64,000 nt of DNA, from the NCBI RefSeq assembly GCF_000875775.1, contig NZ_CP010868.1, positions 124,001 through 188,000 of the forward strand, written 5' to 3'. Origin of the DNA: Nitrosopumilus piranensis (GTDB lineage Archaea > Thermoproteota > Nitrososphaeria > Nitrososphaerales > Nitrosopumilaceae). This document shows positions 38,044 to 47,316 of the stretch, piece by piece (within the stretch, counting starts at the first letter, position 1; the number at the start of each line of letters is the position of its first letter). Below the pieces are notes generated by a model. It saw nothing but the letters and a program-made list of their open reading frames with translations, had not been told where the DNA came from and searched no databases. The position numbers and the translations under genes are program-made.

Positions 38044-38747
38044 TATACTAAAACCTCCATTTCAGATGGCATATCGCCTTCAAAGGCCTTACCATCTTTT
38101 ATTGTAATGACTTTGTCTACATCACCAAAGTGTTGACGATCGTGTGTTACAATCACAAATGTTTGATTAAGTTTTTTTGCCATAGATTTCATCAATTGTA
38201 CTATTGTGTCAGATGTAACAGAGTCCAAGTTTCCTGTTGGCTCATCTGCCAAAACAATTGAGGGTTTATTGATTAATCCTCGTGCAATAGCTGCTCTTTG
38301 AGCTTGACCGCCTGAAATTTTGTTTGCTCGTTTATAGATCTGATCCTCAAGGCCAACTGCTTTTAGTAGATCTTTTGCATCTTTTTCAGCAGTAACATTT
38401 GTTCCTCCAATTTGTCTTGGAAGCAATACATTTTCCAAAACGGTTAGATCAGAAAGCAAATTTGAGAATTGAAAGATAAATCCTAATTTTTTATTTCTAA
38501 ATGAAGAAATCTTATCATCATTAAGAGTAGTAGTATCGACTCCATCAATTAGGATCTTTCCAGTTGTAGGACGATCAAGTAAACCAATCATGTTAAGCAA
38601 TGTAGATTTTCCCGAACCAGAACTTCCAACAATTAAAACAATTTCACCTTGTTGAACTGAAAGAGTTGCATTATCAAGTGCCTTGACTTTATTTTCACCT
38701 TCTCCGTAGATTTTTGTCAAATTACTAATCTCTAATACCTTAGACAG
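38043..38747 (-). CDS. ABC transporter ATPase, MacB/LolD type
   Basis: About 225-234 aa. Walker A GSSGSGKST, signature ISGGQAQRAAIARGL, Walker B IVLADEPTGNLDS and switch His VTHDRQHF mark the MacB/LolD subgroup. The first methionine-type codon usually considered (TTG, 38720) starts at LTKIYG, inside the first beta strand; in-frame sequence upstream reads SKVLEISNLTKIY, which family members contain, and the only start-like codon before a stop is CTG at 38747, 8 bases inside the permease 3' end. I take the longer form. It may be co-translated with the permease. Confidence 0.9.
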   Translation of the reverse strand: MSKVLEISNLTKIYGEGENKVKALDNATLSVQQGEIVLIVGSSGSGKSTLLNMIGLLDRPTTGKILIDGVDTTTLNDDKISSFRNKKLGFIFQFSNLLSDLTVLENVLLPRQIGGTNVTAEKDAKDLLKAVGLEDQIYKRANKISGGQAQRAAIARGLINKPSIVLADEPTGNLDSVTSDTIVQLMKSMAKKLNQTFVIVTHDRQHFGDVDKVITIKDGKAFEGDMPSEMEVLV

Positions 38748-39927
38748 TTCTCATCGCCTCCACAGGTAATAGCTTAGTTGCCCTATACGACGGATAGAGT
38801 GACGCAATAATTGCCAAAATAAACGAAGTCAAGGCTGTTTGAATAATCTTTTCCCAGTTGTAGCTAACTTCAAGTGGCAAACTATTGTTAAATGACATCT
38901 TTGTAACATCAGCATAAAATGTATAGCCCAATCCTGCAGCAGTTCCTACACAAGCACCAATTGCTCCAATAATCATTCCTTGGAAAATAAAGATGACTAG
39001 AATATCTTTTCTTTTAGCTCCAATAGATCTCATTACACCAATCTCACGAGTTTTTCCATTTACTAGCATCATCTGAATTGTTACAATCGCAAAAGCCGAA
39101 GACATCATCCCAAAATAACCAATCATGTTGATCATTGCAATACCAGATCTGAATCCAGCAAGTTGTTCTTCAGCTGATTCCTCTATTGTTTCAGCTCTAA
39201 AATCATCATTAGGAAATGAACGCAGGAAAAATTCTTTTACTTCAAATGCTTTTGTAGGATCATTTAGTTTTACCATAAAAGAACCTGTATCACCTTGTCG
39301 ATTCATCATATCACGTAAAGTATCAATATGAACAACTGCAGTATAATCAAAGCCCTGACCACCAGGTGACTTTGCAATTCCTGAAACGGTAAATCTTCGA
39401 ATTTGATCTTCACCCCATCTATCAACTACCAGAACTTTAACACTGTCACCAACTTGAGCTCCACCAAGATCTCTTGCAACATTAGAACCTAACACAATAG
39501 AGTTTCTTGAAAAAACATAGTTTCCTTCTGAAATAGTTTCATGTACAGTTGACGCTCTAACATCTCTAAATGGATCAATTCCAACTATGGGGATTCGTGT
39601 TTCTTCAATTAATTTTCCATTTTTTGTCATATTCATTTCGGCAGTTGATGAAAGCCGCGGTGTCGCTGCTTCAACATATGGAATTCTTTCAAACCAATTT
39701 ACAATAGACAAATCTGATTTATCGATATAGTCTGCTTCATCAGTTACAAGTACATCACCATTTCTGTAATCGCTAATGTCTCTAACAATTGCATCAAACA
39801 ATCCCTGAAAAATTACAAAATTTACATGAATTACTAAAATTCCAATTGTAACAGCTAAAACAGCACCAATCAAACTCCCCTTTTTGTTAAACAACATTCT
39901 TTTTGCTAGTCTTAATCGATATTCCAC
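38740..39927 (-). CDS. ABC transporter permease, FtsX/MacB type
   Basis: 395 aa. One N-terminal helix (LIGAVLAVTIGILVIHVNFVIF), a large extracytoplasmic MacB-PCD-like domain (about 45-255), then three helices with the FtsX signature (NGKTREIGVMRSIGAKRKDILVIF, near 285-308) and the ending LYPSYRATKLLPVEAMRTV. GTG start. With the ATPase it forms a mechanotransmission-type ABC pair rather than a classical pore; the neighbouring COG1361 protein is its probable partner. First gene of the operon, divergent from the Lrp-type regulator. Confidence 0.9.
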   Translation of the reverse strand: MEYRLRLAKRMLFNKKGSLIGAVLAVTIGILVIHVNFVIFQGLFDAIVRDISDYRNGDVLVTDEADYIDKSDLSIVNWFERIPYVEAATPRLSSTAEMNMTKNGKLIEETRIPIVGIDPFRDVRASTVHETISEGNYVFSRNSIVLGSNVARDLGGAQVGDSVKVLVVDRWGEDQIRRFTVSGIAKSPGGQGFDYTAVVHIDTLRDMMNRQGDTGSFMVKLNDPTKAFEVKEFFLRSFPNDDFRAETIEESAEEQLAGFRSGIAMINMIGYFGMMSSAFAIVTIQMMLVNGKTREIGVMRSIGAKRKDILVIFIFQGMIIGAIGACVGTAAGLGYTFYADVTKMSFNNSLPLEVSYNWEKIIQTALTSFILAIIASLYPSYRATKLLPVEAMRTV

Positions 39928-39957
39928 GGTTCCAATAAAATAGTCTAATATTTAATG

Positions 39958-40002
39958 TATATGATATCTAGTGCTAACAGTATAGACAATTTTATATGAT
40001 AT
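39958..40002. promoter_or_regulatory. Direct repeat tatatgatat (two copies, 35 bp apart) between ABC permease and regulator genes
   Basis: The 10-mer tatatgatat occurs at 39958-39967 and at 39993-40002 in the divergent intergenic region, about three and a third helix turns apart. It could be a pair of operator half-sites for the adjacent Lrp-type regulator, or a TATA-like element for each direction. Position and repetition are seen; function is inference. Confidence 0.35.
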
Positions 40003-40043
40003 TGGTTATTAATGAATTGCAGAATAACATTGGAGATAACATA

Positions 40044-40946
40044 ATGGACAATTTAGATATGAAAATTTTGAGCAAATTACTTAACAATTGCAGAGAATCG
40101 GACAGGCAGATAGGAAAGGAATTAGGAATTTCTGGAGGTGCAGTACGTGTCAGAATAAAAAAGATGGAAGAAAAAGGAGTTATTGAAAAATTCTTTATCA
40201 AAGTAGAGCCTCCAATTTTAGGCAATGGTATACTGTATTTTGTAGTATCAGGGGAAAATATTCAAGAAATTTTAGAGCAGGTCAGTCTAGTTGGCGAACC
40301 ATTTTTGGTAGTTCCATGTGTTGGTGGAATTACAGTATGTAGTATTGTGATTAAAGAAGATTTGGAGCAAAAAATTGAGCTTGCAAAAAAATTAATGAAA
40401 GATATTAGAGTTTTATCAATTTTTGAGGCAGAAAATCCAGGATTTAATTCCAATCTAACAAAAACAGATTTAGAAATTTTAGGAGAATTGATAAAAGATC
40501 CAAGACAAAAAAGTGAACAACTTGCAAAGAAAACAGATCTGTCAACTAAAACAATAACAAGATGTCTAGAAAAATTACATGACAATGATGGAATTCAATT
40601 CACTTTAATTTATGATCCTACAAAGATTGAGGAATTTATTCCCCATGCAGTACTTACTTGGATTAATGGAGATTTGAAAGAAACTTTGGAAAATCTAAAT
40701 AATAATTTTTCAGAATCATATTTACAAATTCCTTTTATTGCAAAAAATCAAATTGTCTTATTTATGTACAGCAATAGTATTTTTAAAATGGACGAATTAA
40801 CACAAAAAGTCAGAACCATAAAAAATGTAAAATCTACAGACTTGTTTATTCCAAAAAAGATTTTGTTTTACACAAATTGGATTCAAAGAGCAATTAAAGA
40901 GTCTAAAAAATCCCCCAAACTACACCTCACATATCAAACAAATTAA
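40044..40946 (+). CDS. Lrp/AsnC-type transcriptional regulator with two HTH domains
   Basis: About 300 aa. The first winged HTH spans about residues 4-45 of this form (LLNNCRESDRQIGKELGISGGAVRVRIKKMEEKGVI); a second lies near 140-180 (DLEILGELIKDPRQKSEQLAKKTDLSTKTITRCLEKL). Regulatory RAM-like strands lie between and after them. The ATG at 40044 fits the HTH position; an upstream ATT/ATG-rich leader (from about 39996) would add 16 unlike residues. Divergent from the ABC operon, so it may regulate that operon. Confidence 0.75.
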   Translation: MDNLDMKILSKLLNNCRESDRQIGKELGISGGAVRVRIKKMEEKGVIEKFFIKVEPPILGNGILYFVVSGENIQEILEQVSLVGEPFLVVPCVGGITVCSIVIKEDLEQKIELAKKLMKDIRVLSIFEAENPGFNSNLTKTDLEILGELIKDPRQKSEQLAKKTDLSTKTITRCLEKLHDNDGIQFTLIYDPTKIEEFIPHAVLTWINGDLKETLENLNNNFSESYLQIPFIAKNQIVLFMYSNSIFKMDELTQKVRTIKNVKSTDLFIPKKILFYTNWIQRAIKESKKSPKLHLTYQTN

Positions 40947-40970
40947 ATAATAACACTTTGATGAAAATAT

Positions 40971-41486
40971 ATGAAGAAGAAAAAGATCTATGAAGGAAAA
41001 ATTTTAGGTCTTAGTGTTTATGATGGAAAAATAGAAGGAAGAAAAGTTAAACGAGAAATGATAGAGCATAGAGGAGCTGCAGCTATGCTTGCTTTTGATG
41101 AAGACAAGAAAGTTATTCTTGTAAAGCAACATAGATTCCCACATGGATATGTTCTAGAGATTCCTGCAGGAACATTGGAAAAAAGAGAAAAACCCATCAA
41201 ATGTGCATTCAGAGAATTAGAAGAAGAGACAGGATATAGAGCAAAGAAGATGACGCCTCTAATCACATACTATCCATCAATTGGGTACAATTCAGAGGTA
41301 ATTCACTGCTTTGTAGCCTCAGGATTGAAGAAAATTGCTGATTTGAGACTTGATGATGATGAGATTCTATCAGTAGTAAAAATAGATATGAAAAAATTAC
41401 TCAATATGATAAAAACTGGAAAGATTCAGGACTCAAAAACAATATGTGCAGTTTTGACATATGCTGCAAAAAAGAAACTATACTAA
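40971..41486 (+). CDS. NUDIX hydrolase (ADP-ribose pyrophosphatase-like)
   Basis: 171 aa. The NUDIX box is complete: [23 protein letters not shown]. The flanking strands ([19 protein letters not shown], then [20 protein letters not shown]) resemble ADP-ribose pyrophosphatases such as NudF. ATG start. It follows the Lrp-type regulator by 24 bases and abuts the convergent PhoU-type gene with no gap. The substrate is inferred by family. Confidence 0.9.
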   Translation: MKKKKIYEGKILGLSVYDGKIEGRKVKREMIEHRGAAAMLAFDEDKKVILVKQHRFPHGYVLEIPAGTLEKREKPIKCAFRELEEETGYRAKKMTPLITYYPSIGYNSEVIHCFVASGLKKIADLRLDDDEILSVVKIDMKKLLNMIKTGKIQDSKTICAVLTYAAKKKLY

Positions 41487-42467
41487 TTATTCATTATAGA
41501 TTGGTTGAACGAGATCTGCCACATCAGCCCAAGATTGAGTTATTCTTTCAAACATAAAGACCATATCAAGAAAATCTATTGGAATCTCTTTTTTATTTCC
41601 TAATGTAGTTCTGAGTTTACCAAGTTTTTCTTCAAATTTTTTATGTAATGATATTGCTTCTATTGCTAAAAGCCTATCTGGCTTTGTAAATGCATCAATT
41701 GATTTTTCTGCTAATTTACTAAAGTCTTTTACAACATCATAGATCTTTTTGGATTGTTCTTTTGATAATGAGGAGTTATAAATAAAATCAGAGAGCTCTA
41801 CAATTGAGTCACCAGCATTCTCAAGTAGATTTGCTGCAACCCGATAATCAAGAACATCAATGTTTTCTAGATTAAATGCATTAGCTAATCTCTTGTCAAC
41901 AAGAGTACTGCGAATTAATCTAACTAGTAAGAAATATTGTCTATTTACTTCTGCATCACGTTTTGATAATGTTTGCAAGTTTGATTTATCATCAGAAATT
42001 AATCCCTTTGATGCATCATCATACATTCCAAGAGCAATTGAACTCATACGTTTGAGAATTTTTTCAGGATTAAGTGTTGTAGCATCTAAAAGAAATTGCA
42101 TGTTTATGTGTGATGCATCTTCTTCAATTATTTCCATTCCAACAAGTCGTCTCATAGAATTACGGATCTTTTCTCTATCTTCACCTGGAATAGTAGAATC
42201 AGAAGTGATTTCAATAATGTCATACCCTAACAGATAAGCACCTGTAATGTCAGCTACAATATTTTCTTCTTTTGGAAGTGGATAAGAGATTACAAGTTCT
42301 TTTGTAGGACGCGTCTCTCTATTTGCAGAAATTGAAATGCTATCTTGACCAGTATCAAGTTCGACTTGACTACTTTTGTCTAGTTTGTTTGCATCTACCC
42401 ATTCTTTTGGAAGTGATACCAGAATGCTACTTCCTATTCTTTGCAGGCGTCGAATGAATTTAGTCAA
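41487..42467 (-). CDS. AbrB-PhoU fusion protein
   Basis: 326 aa. Residues 1-45 form an SpoVT-AbrB-type DNA-binding motif (RRLQRIGSSILVSLPKEWVDANKL), followed by a middle domain and PhoU-type helical bundle (AEVNRQYFLLVRLIRSTL, ENAGDSIVELSDFI). Such archaeal fusions are annotated as phosphate uptake regulators, but no pst genes are near. TTG start at 42467; the start codon is suited to LTKFIRRLQRIGS. It converges with the NUDIX gene without a gap. Confidence 0.88.
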   Translation of the reverse strand: MTKFIRRLQRIGSSILVSLPKEWVDANKLDKSSQVELDTGQDSISISANRETRPTKELVISYPLPKEENIVADITGAYLLGYDIIEITSDSTIPGEDREKIRNSMRRLVGMEIIEEDASHINMQFLLDATTLNPEKILKRMSSIALGMYDDASKGLISDDKSNLQTLSKRDAEVNRQYFLLVRLIRSTLVDKRLANAFNLENIDVLDYRVAANLLENAGDSIVELSDFIYNSSLSKEQSKKIYDVVKDFSKLAEKSIDAFTKPDRLLAIEAISLHKKFEEKLGKLRTTLGNKKEIPIDFLDMVFMFERITQSWADVADLVQPIYNE

Positions 42468-42500
42468 TTTATACTAATTTAATTAATTTAAGCCATATTC

Positions 42501-42510
42501 TTATATTTTA
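42501..42510 (+). promoter_or_regulatory. Putative TATA box for the CoA-biosynthesis operon
   Basis: ttatatttta lies about 26 bases (centre) upstream of the pantoate kinase ATG at 42532, consistent with a leaderless transcript, which is common in archaea. Inference from spacing. Confidence 0.45.
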
Positions 42511-42531
42511 TGCAAAATTTAAACTCAGATC

Positions 42532-43443
42532 ATGGAGGGAGTAGCATTTTGTCCTGCACACATTACAGGTTTCTTCAAGGCTCATTTAGATAATAAGCAA
42601 AAAGATTTAGAAAATCTAGGCTCAATGGGAGCAGGTTTCTCAATAAAACAAGGAGTTACAACTAGAGTAAAGATTGATGAGAAAAATAATCATAATTCAA
42701 ACTTTAGAATTACAACAAAAGGTTATCAATCTGATAAGACAGACGTTTCAGAATTTGTACTAAATGAATTTCTAAAAACTGGAAATTTTGAAGACAAGTT
42801 TTTTAATATTGAACATGAGATTTCAATTCCAGTAGGATACGGTCTAGGTTCTAGCAGTGCTGTTGCATTATCATTATCATTTGCATTAGATCAAGCTCTT
42901 GATACAAAGTTAGATAAAAACACAATTGGAAAAATTGCGCATAATGCAGAAGTTAATTGTAAAACTGGATTAGGTGATGTCTTAGCATCATTTCATGGAG
43001 GATTTGAAATTCGTGTAAAGCCAGGTGCACCAGGAATTGGAACAGTTAAAAAAATTTCTACAGAAAAAATTTCAATCATTATGATTTGCTTTTCACCAAT
43101 ATCAACAAACAAATTCATCAAAGAGAGATTATCTCAAATTAATGGTCTAGGCGGAAAAATGGTTAACAGATTACTAGAATCAAAAGATTATGAACATTTT
43201 CAAGATATGTCTTTAGAATTTGCAGAATATGTAGATGTAATGACACCTAGAATGCAAAAAATAGTTGATGAATTAACTCAAAACAATATCAAATGTGGAA
43301 TTGCACTTTTTGGTGAGACAGTTTTTTCAATGATTCCACAAAAAGATGAAAATAAAGTTTTAGAAATTTTACAAGAATATTCTGATGGAGTAATAATAAA
43401 ATCAGAATTAGATGATATTGGAGCAAGAGTTCTTAATAATTAA
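42532..43443 (+). CDS. Pantoate kinase (PoK), GHMP family
   Basis: 303 aa. Archaeal route enzyme that phosphorylates pantoate to 4-phosphopantoate, replacing bacterial pantothenate kinase. The GHMP signature PVGYGLGSSSAVALSLSFALD (about 96-116) is the ATP loop, and AFCPAHITGFFKAH at the N-terminus is a PoK trait. ATG start. First gene of a four-gene CoA run (PoK, PPS, panB, coaBC). Confidence 0.95.
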   Translation: MEGVAFCPAHITGFFKAHLDNKQKDLENLGSMGAGFSIKQGVTTRVKIDEKNNHNSNFRITTKGYQSDKTDVSEFVLNEFLKTGNFEDKFFNIEHEISIPVGYGLGSSSAVALSLSFALDQALDTKLDKNTIGKIAHNAEVNCKTGLGDVLASFHGGFEIRVKPGAPGIGTVKKISTEKISIIMICFSPISTNKFIKERLSQINGLGGKMVNRLLESKDYEHFQDMSLEFAEYVDVMTPRMQKIVDELTQNNIKCGIALFGETVFSMIPQKDENKVLEILQEYSDGVIIKSELDDIGARVLNN

Positions 43444-43453
43444 TTGAGTTTTC

Positions 43454-44218
43454 ATGACTTTAATTCCAAAATCGCATCCAAGAGCAAAGTCACTTTTAAT
43501 TCGTGAAAAGTTAGTTAGCGGTTTTGACAAGGGCCTAGTTGCAAAAGAAGGTCTTTTGGCACAAGGTAGAGGAGAAGCGTTTGATTATTTGCTTGGTGAG
43601 AAAACAACCAAGGCCGCAAAACATGCCATAAAGGCAGCAGCAGCACAACTTCTCCAGGCTCAAAGACCAGTAATCTCAATTAATGGAAATATTGCAGCCC
43701 TGTGCCCAAAGGAGGTCATCAAATTATCAAAACAAATCAAGGCAAAACTTGAGGTAAATCTATTTTATTCAAATGAGAAGAGAAAGCAAGCCATCATCAA
43801 AACACTAAAGAAAAATGGAGCAAAGGAGATTCTTGGTACAAATTCTGCAAATTCAACAAGACTACCAGGAATTGATTCTGCTAGAAGGGTAGTAGATAAA
43901 AATGGAATTTTTGTAGCTGATGTTGTAGTTGTTCCTTTAGAGGACGGAGATAGAACTATGGCACTTAGAAATGCAGGAAAAACAGTAATTACATTTGATC
44001 TAAATCCACTTTCAAGAACTTCACAAACTGCCAACATTACAATTGTAGACAATGTAACACGAGCAATAGAATTGCTAATTGCAGAATCTAAAAGATTGGC
44101 AAAAAAGAAAGAAAAAAGTCTTGAAAAAATAATTACAAATTTTGATAATAAAAAAAATCTAACAGAGAATGTAATTCAAATTAAAAATAATCTTACAAGG
44201 AGAGCACGAATTGCATAA
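43454..44218 (+). CDS. 4-Phosphopantoate-beta-alanine ligase (phosphopantothenate synthetase, PPS)
   Basis: 254 aa, DUF137 family. Joins 4-phosphopantoate with beta-alanine using ATP. IPKSHPRAKSLLIREKLV at the start, GRGEAFDYLLGE, SINGNIAALCP and a late DLNPLSRTSQTANITIVDNVTRA match the family. ATG start ten bases after PoK, and the panB start lies inside its 3' end (8-base overlap). Confidence 0.93.
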   Translation: MTLIPKSHPRAKSLLIREKLVSGFDKGLVAKEGLLAQGRGEAFDYLLGEKTTKAAKHAIKAAAAQLLQAQRPVISINGNIAALCPKEVIKLSKQIKAKLEVNLFYSNEKRKQAIIKTLKKNGAKEILGTNSANSTRLPGIDSARRVVDKNGIFVADVVVVPLEDGDRTMALRNAGKTVITFDLNPLSRTSQTANITIVDNVTRAIELLIAESKRLAKKKEKSLEKIITNFDNKKNLTENVIQIKNNLTRRARIA

Positions 44219-45050
44219 ATCAGTACAAGATATCATAAATATGAAAAAAGAGAAAAAGAAAGTATCAGTAATTACAGGTTATGATTACACTTTAGCATCA
44301 TTATGTGACAAAGCTGGAATTGATGTATTGTTAGTTGGGGATAGTGCAGGGATGGTAATGCTTGGTTATGAAAACACAATCCCTGTAACAATGGATCAAA
44401 TGTGTATGTTTACTGAAGCAGTTAGTAGAGCAAGAAATAACGCATTACTTGTAGCTGATTTGCCATTTATGTCATATCAAGCAAGTATCGAAGATGCAAT
44501 TAACAATTCAGGCAAACTAGTCAAAGCAGGAGCTGATGCAGTCAAACTTGAAGGTGGTTCAATAATGGCTGAAACAATTAGTGCTATTGTTGATGTTGGA
44601 ATTCCTGTAATGGGACATATTGGATTACAACCCCAAACTACAATGCTTTCAGAAGGTTACAAAGTGCAAGGAAGAACAAAAGATACAGCAATAAAATTAA
44701 TTCAAGATGCAAAGGAGATAGAAGAGGCAGGAGTGTTTAGCATAGCATTAGAGATGGTTAGCCATGAAGTTGCACAAATTATTTCTGAAACTGTAAGCAT
44801 TCCTACGATTGGAATTGGATCTGGAGCAAATTGTGATGGGCAGGTACTAGTTGTTCAAGATTTGCTTGGAATGTATGACAAGATAAAACCAAAATTTGCA
44901 AAAAGATACATGAATCTATCCGAGGATATTGTAAAATCACTTGAAGATTACAAGAGTGATGTAGAATCAGGTACATTTCCTGCAGAAGAAAATTGGTTTT
45001 CAATGAATCCTGATGAATTGAAAAAATTGCGTGAACAAATTGGTAGTTAA
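44211..45050 (+). CDS. panB: 3-Methyl-2-oxobutanoate hydroxymethyltransferase (ketopantoate synthase)
   Basis: 279 aa TIM-barrel enzyme using methylene-tetrahydropterin to make ketopantoate. VSVITGYDYTLASL, VGDSAGMVMLGYENTIPVTMDQM, LEGGSIMAETI and the MGHIGLQPQ segment are the usual metal and substrate sites. TTG start at 44211 overlapping PPS. Supplies the carbon skeleton for PoK. No panE-type reductase is in this stretch; it must be elsewhere. Confidence 0.96.
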   Translation: MHKSVQDIINMKKEKKKVSVITGYDYTLASLCDKAGIDVLLVGDSAGMVMLGYENTIPVTMDQMCMFTEAVSRARNNALLVADLPFMSYQASIEDAINNSGKLVKAGADAVKLEGGSIMAETISAIVDVGIPVMGHIGLQPQTTMLSEGYKVQGRTKDTAIKLIQDAKEIEEAGVFSIALEMVSHEVAQIISETVSIPTIGIGSGANCDGQVLVVQDLLGMYDKIKPKFAKRYMNLSEDIVKSLEDYKSDVESGTFPAEENWFSMNPDELKKLREQIGS

Positions 45051-46284
45051 AAAGAAAGTAAATGACCACCCGTCATTAGATATTGTATCATCTCACGGTG
45101 TAGAGTTGACAGGTAAGAAAATTGTATTATGTGTTGCAGGTAGTGTTGCAGCATACAAAGCAATAGAGCTAGCAAGGTTGCTCATGAGACACGGCGCAAA
45201 TGTAACATGTGTAGCTAGTGGTGCAGCAACAAAGCTGATTCAACCAGATTATTTCAAATGGGCTACAGGAAACAATGTAATTACAAAACTTACTGGTAAA
45301 TTAGAGCACATAAAATTAGCTGATTATAATCAATCAGATTTAGTAATTGTCTATCCTGCAACTGCAAATACCTTGGGTAAACTTGCAAATGGTATTGATG
45401 ATACGCCGATTTCAACAGTTCTAACAGTTGGATTTGGCTCAAAGATTCCAATTTTGATGTGTTTAGCAATGCACGAATCAATGTATAACAATTTAGCAGT
45501 AAAAAAGAATATTGAGTTTCTAAAAAATAAGATCCAATTTCTTAAGCCTAAAATGATTGAAGGAAAAGCAAAGGCACCAGAACCTGAAGATATTTTAGAA
45601 TTTGTACTAAAGAAATTTGGTTTCTCATCTACATTACAAAATAAAAAAGTGCTAATGACTGCAGGACCAACAATAGAATACATTGATCCAGTTAGAGTGA
45701 TAACAAATCTTAGTTCTGGGAAAACAGGAGTGTCATTAGCTTCAGAATTAATTTCAGCTGGAGCCAAAATCACTTTAATTTATGGTCCAGGAAATGAAAA
45801 CCCACCAAGAGGTGCCAAAGTAATCAATGTTGCAACAAACAAAGAGATGCTTGATGCTACAAAAAAAGAACTGAAGAAAAAATACGATATTGTGATAATG
45901 GCAGCAGCTGTATCAGATTATACTCCTGAAAATACATCAAAATCAAAGATAAAGAGCAACAAAAAATCACTTACAATCAGGCTCAAAAAAGCACCAAAAA
46001 TAATTGATCAAGTAAAAAAAATCCAAAAAAATACCATGCTAGTTGGATTCAAGGCAGAAATTAATCTATCAAAAAGTGCTCTAATCAAATCAGCTAAAAC
46101 AAAATTAAAAGAATCTGATGCCGATCTAATTATTGCAAATGATATTGGAACAAAGTATCAAAAGAATCCAAACAACAATCAAATCATAATTGTAGATAAT
46201 CAAAAAACAATAACATCAGGATGGAAGAAAAAAGAGAAGATTGTAAAATTAATTAGAAAAGAAATTGAAAAGAAAATAAAATGA
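45031..46284 (+). CDS. coaBC: Bifunctional phosphopantothenoylcysteine decarboxylase/synthetase CoaBC
   Basis: 417 aa. The N-terminal flavoprotein CoaC domain has VLCVAGSVAAYKAIELARLL and a catalytic His in the LMCLAMHESMY segment; the C-terminal CoaB domain begins near KVLMTAGPTIEYIDPVRVITNLSSGK, binds the nucleotide, and carries the MAAAVSDYTP loop. ATG start at 45031, 20 bases within the panB 3' end. The following 59-aa ORF starts on its stop (ATGA). Confidence 0.96.
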   Translation: MNKLVVKKKVNDHPSLDIVSSHGVELTGKKIVLCVAGSVAAYKAIELARLLMRHGANVTCVASGAATKLIQPDYFKWATGNNVITKLTGKLEHIKLADYNQSDLVIVYPATANTLGKLANGIDDTPISTVLTVGFGSKIPILMCLAMHESMYNNLAVKKNIEFLKNKIQFLKPKMIEGKAKAPEPEDILEFVLKKFGFSSTLQNKKVLMTAGPTIEYIDPVRVITNLSSGKTGVSLASELISAGAKITLIYGPGNENPPRGAKVINVATNKEMLDATKKELKKKYDIVIMAAAVSDYTPENTSKSKIKSNKKSLTIRLKKAPKIIDQVKKIQKNTMLVGFKAEINLSKSALIKSAKTKLKESDADLIIANDIGTKYQKNPNNNQIIIVDNQKTITSGWKKKEKIVKLIRKEIEKKIK

Positions 46285-46460
46285 AAAATTCTGAATTAAA
46301 AAAACTGATTTCACAATACAAAGAAATTTCAAACAAACAAAAAAAGAAACATACAGATAATTTCGAACTAACTAAAAAGCTAAAAGAGATAGAGCATAAA
46401 TATTTTCATGAGACAGGAAGAACATTAAAATCAGATCTAGAAGAGTTTAAAGAAAATTGA
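46281..46460 (+). CDS. Small charged helical protein (59 aa), hypothetical
   Basis: ATG at 46281 overlaps the coaBC stop as ATGA, and its own TGA overlaps the TTG start of the methyltransferase, so it is translationally coupled on both sides. The sequence is Lys/Glu-rich with predicted helices (SELKKLISQYKEI, KLKEIEHKYFHE). No Cys, no TM helix, no recognised family. Position in the CoA operon suggests a small accessory protein. Confidence 0.6.
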   Translation: MKNSELKKLISQYKEISNKQKKKHTDNFELTKKLKEIEHKYFHETGRTLKSDLEEFKEN

Positions 46461-47299
46461 AAGTAAAACATTTTGATTATAAAAAACAAAATATGTCAGT
46501 TTGGAATGAAGTTGCACCAAGGTATCACAAAAGATGGGCAACATCTAAAAAAGGACCATTTCAAAGTACAAAAAAATTAGTTGAATTAATTGATGTGAAG
46601 AAAGGAGATCGTATTCTTGATGTTGCAAGTGGAACAGGTGTTGTTACAAAATTATTAAATCAAAAAGTAGGAAAATTAGGATTTGTGGTTGGTGCAGATA
46701 CATCAACTACTGCAATTAAAGTTGCAAAAAAATGGAATAAAAAGTCTTCAAATATTTTATTTGTAAATACTGATGCTGAAAATTTTTCATTTAAAGAGAA
46801 ATTTGATATTATTACATGTCAATATGCATTGTTTTTTTTCCCAAATGCCCAAAAGGCTCTAAAAAATATGAAAAATAGCCTCAAGGAATCAGGCAAATTA
46901 GGAATATCTGTACATGGGCATCCTAATAGAGTTCCATATTTTGATAGTATTTTTGAGGCTGTAACACAATTTATCCCAAATTATGTTCCACCTGGAACTC
47001 CTGATTTTGATAGGTTTGGTACAAAAAAATCACTCAGAGATGAGATAAAGAAAGCAGGTTTTAGAAAAATAACAGTAAAAGATTACAACTTTCCACATAG
47101 CCCAGGTACCTTTGAACAATACTGGGGTAATTATCTCAGATATGTGGCAAAGCCAATAAAAGAAAAACTAAATTCATTGGATAGATCTCAAAAAAAAGAG
47201 CTCAAAGAGATGGTAAAAGAAAACACAAAGCCCTACACAAAAAAGAATGGAATAATTCAATTTCCTTGGGAAGTTTTAATTTTAACAGCAAAACACTAG
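46457..47299 (+). CDS. SAM-dependent methyltransferase (UbiE/class I)
   Basis: 280 aa. Motif I GDRILDVASGTGVVTKLL (about 52), an acidic strand-2 end (VGADTSTTAIKVA), DIITCQYALFFFPNAQKALKNM as motif post II, and a hydrophobic C-terminal half. Resembles the UbiE/COQ5-like group. Substrate unknown. TTG start overlapping the previous stop; the next gene follows after 17 bases. Confidence 0.85.
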   Translation: MKVKHFDYKKQNMSVWNEVAPRYHKRWATSKKGPFQSTKKLVELIDVKKGDRILDVASGTGVVTKLLNQKVGKLGFVVGADTSTTAIKVAKKWNKKSSNILFVNTDAENFSFKEKFDIITCQYALFFFPNAQKALKNMKNSLKESGKLGISVHGHPNRVPYFDSIFEAVTQFIPNYVPPGTPDFDRFGTKKSLRDEIKKAGFRKITVKDYNFPHSPGTFEQYWGNYLRYVAKPIKEKLNSLDRSQKKELKEMVKENTKPYTKKNGIIQFPWEVLILTAKH

Positions 47300-47316
47300 A
47301 AAATTAGGAAAAGAAA

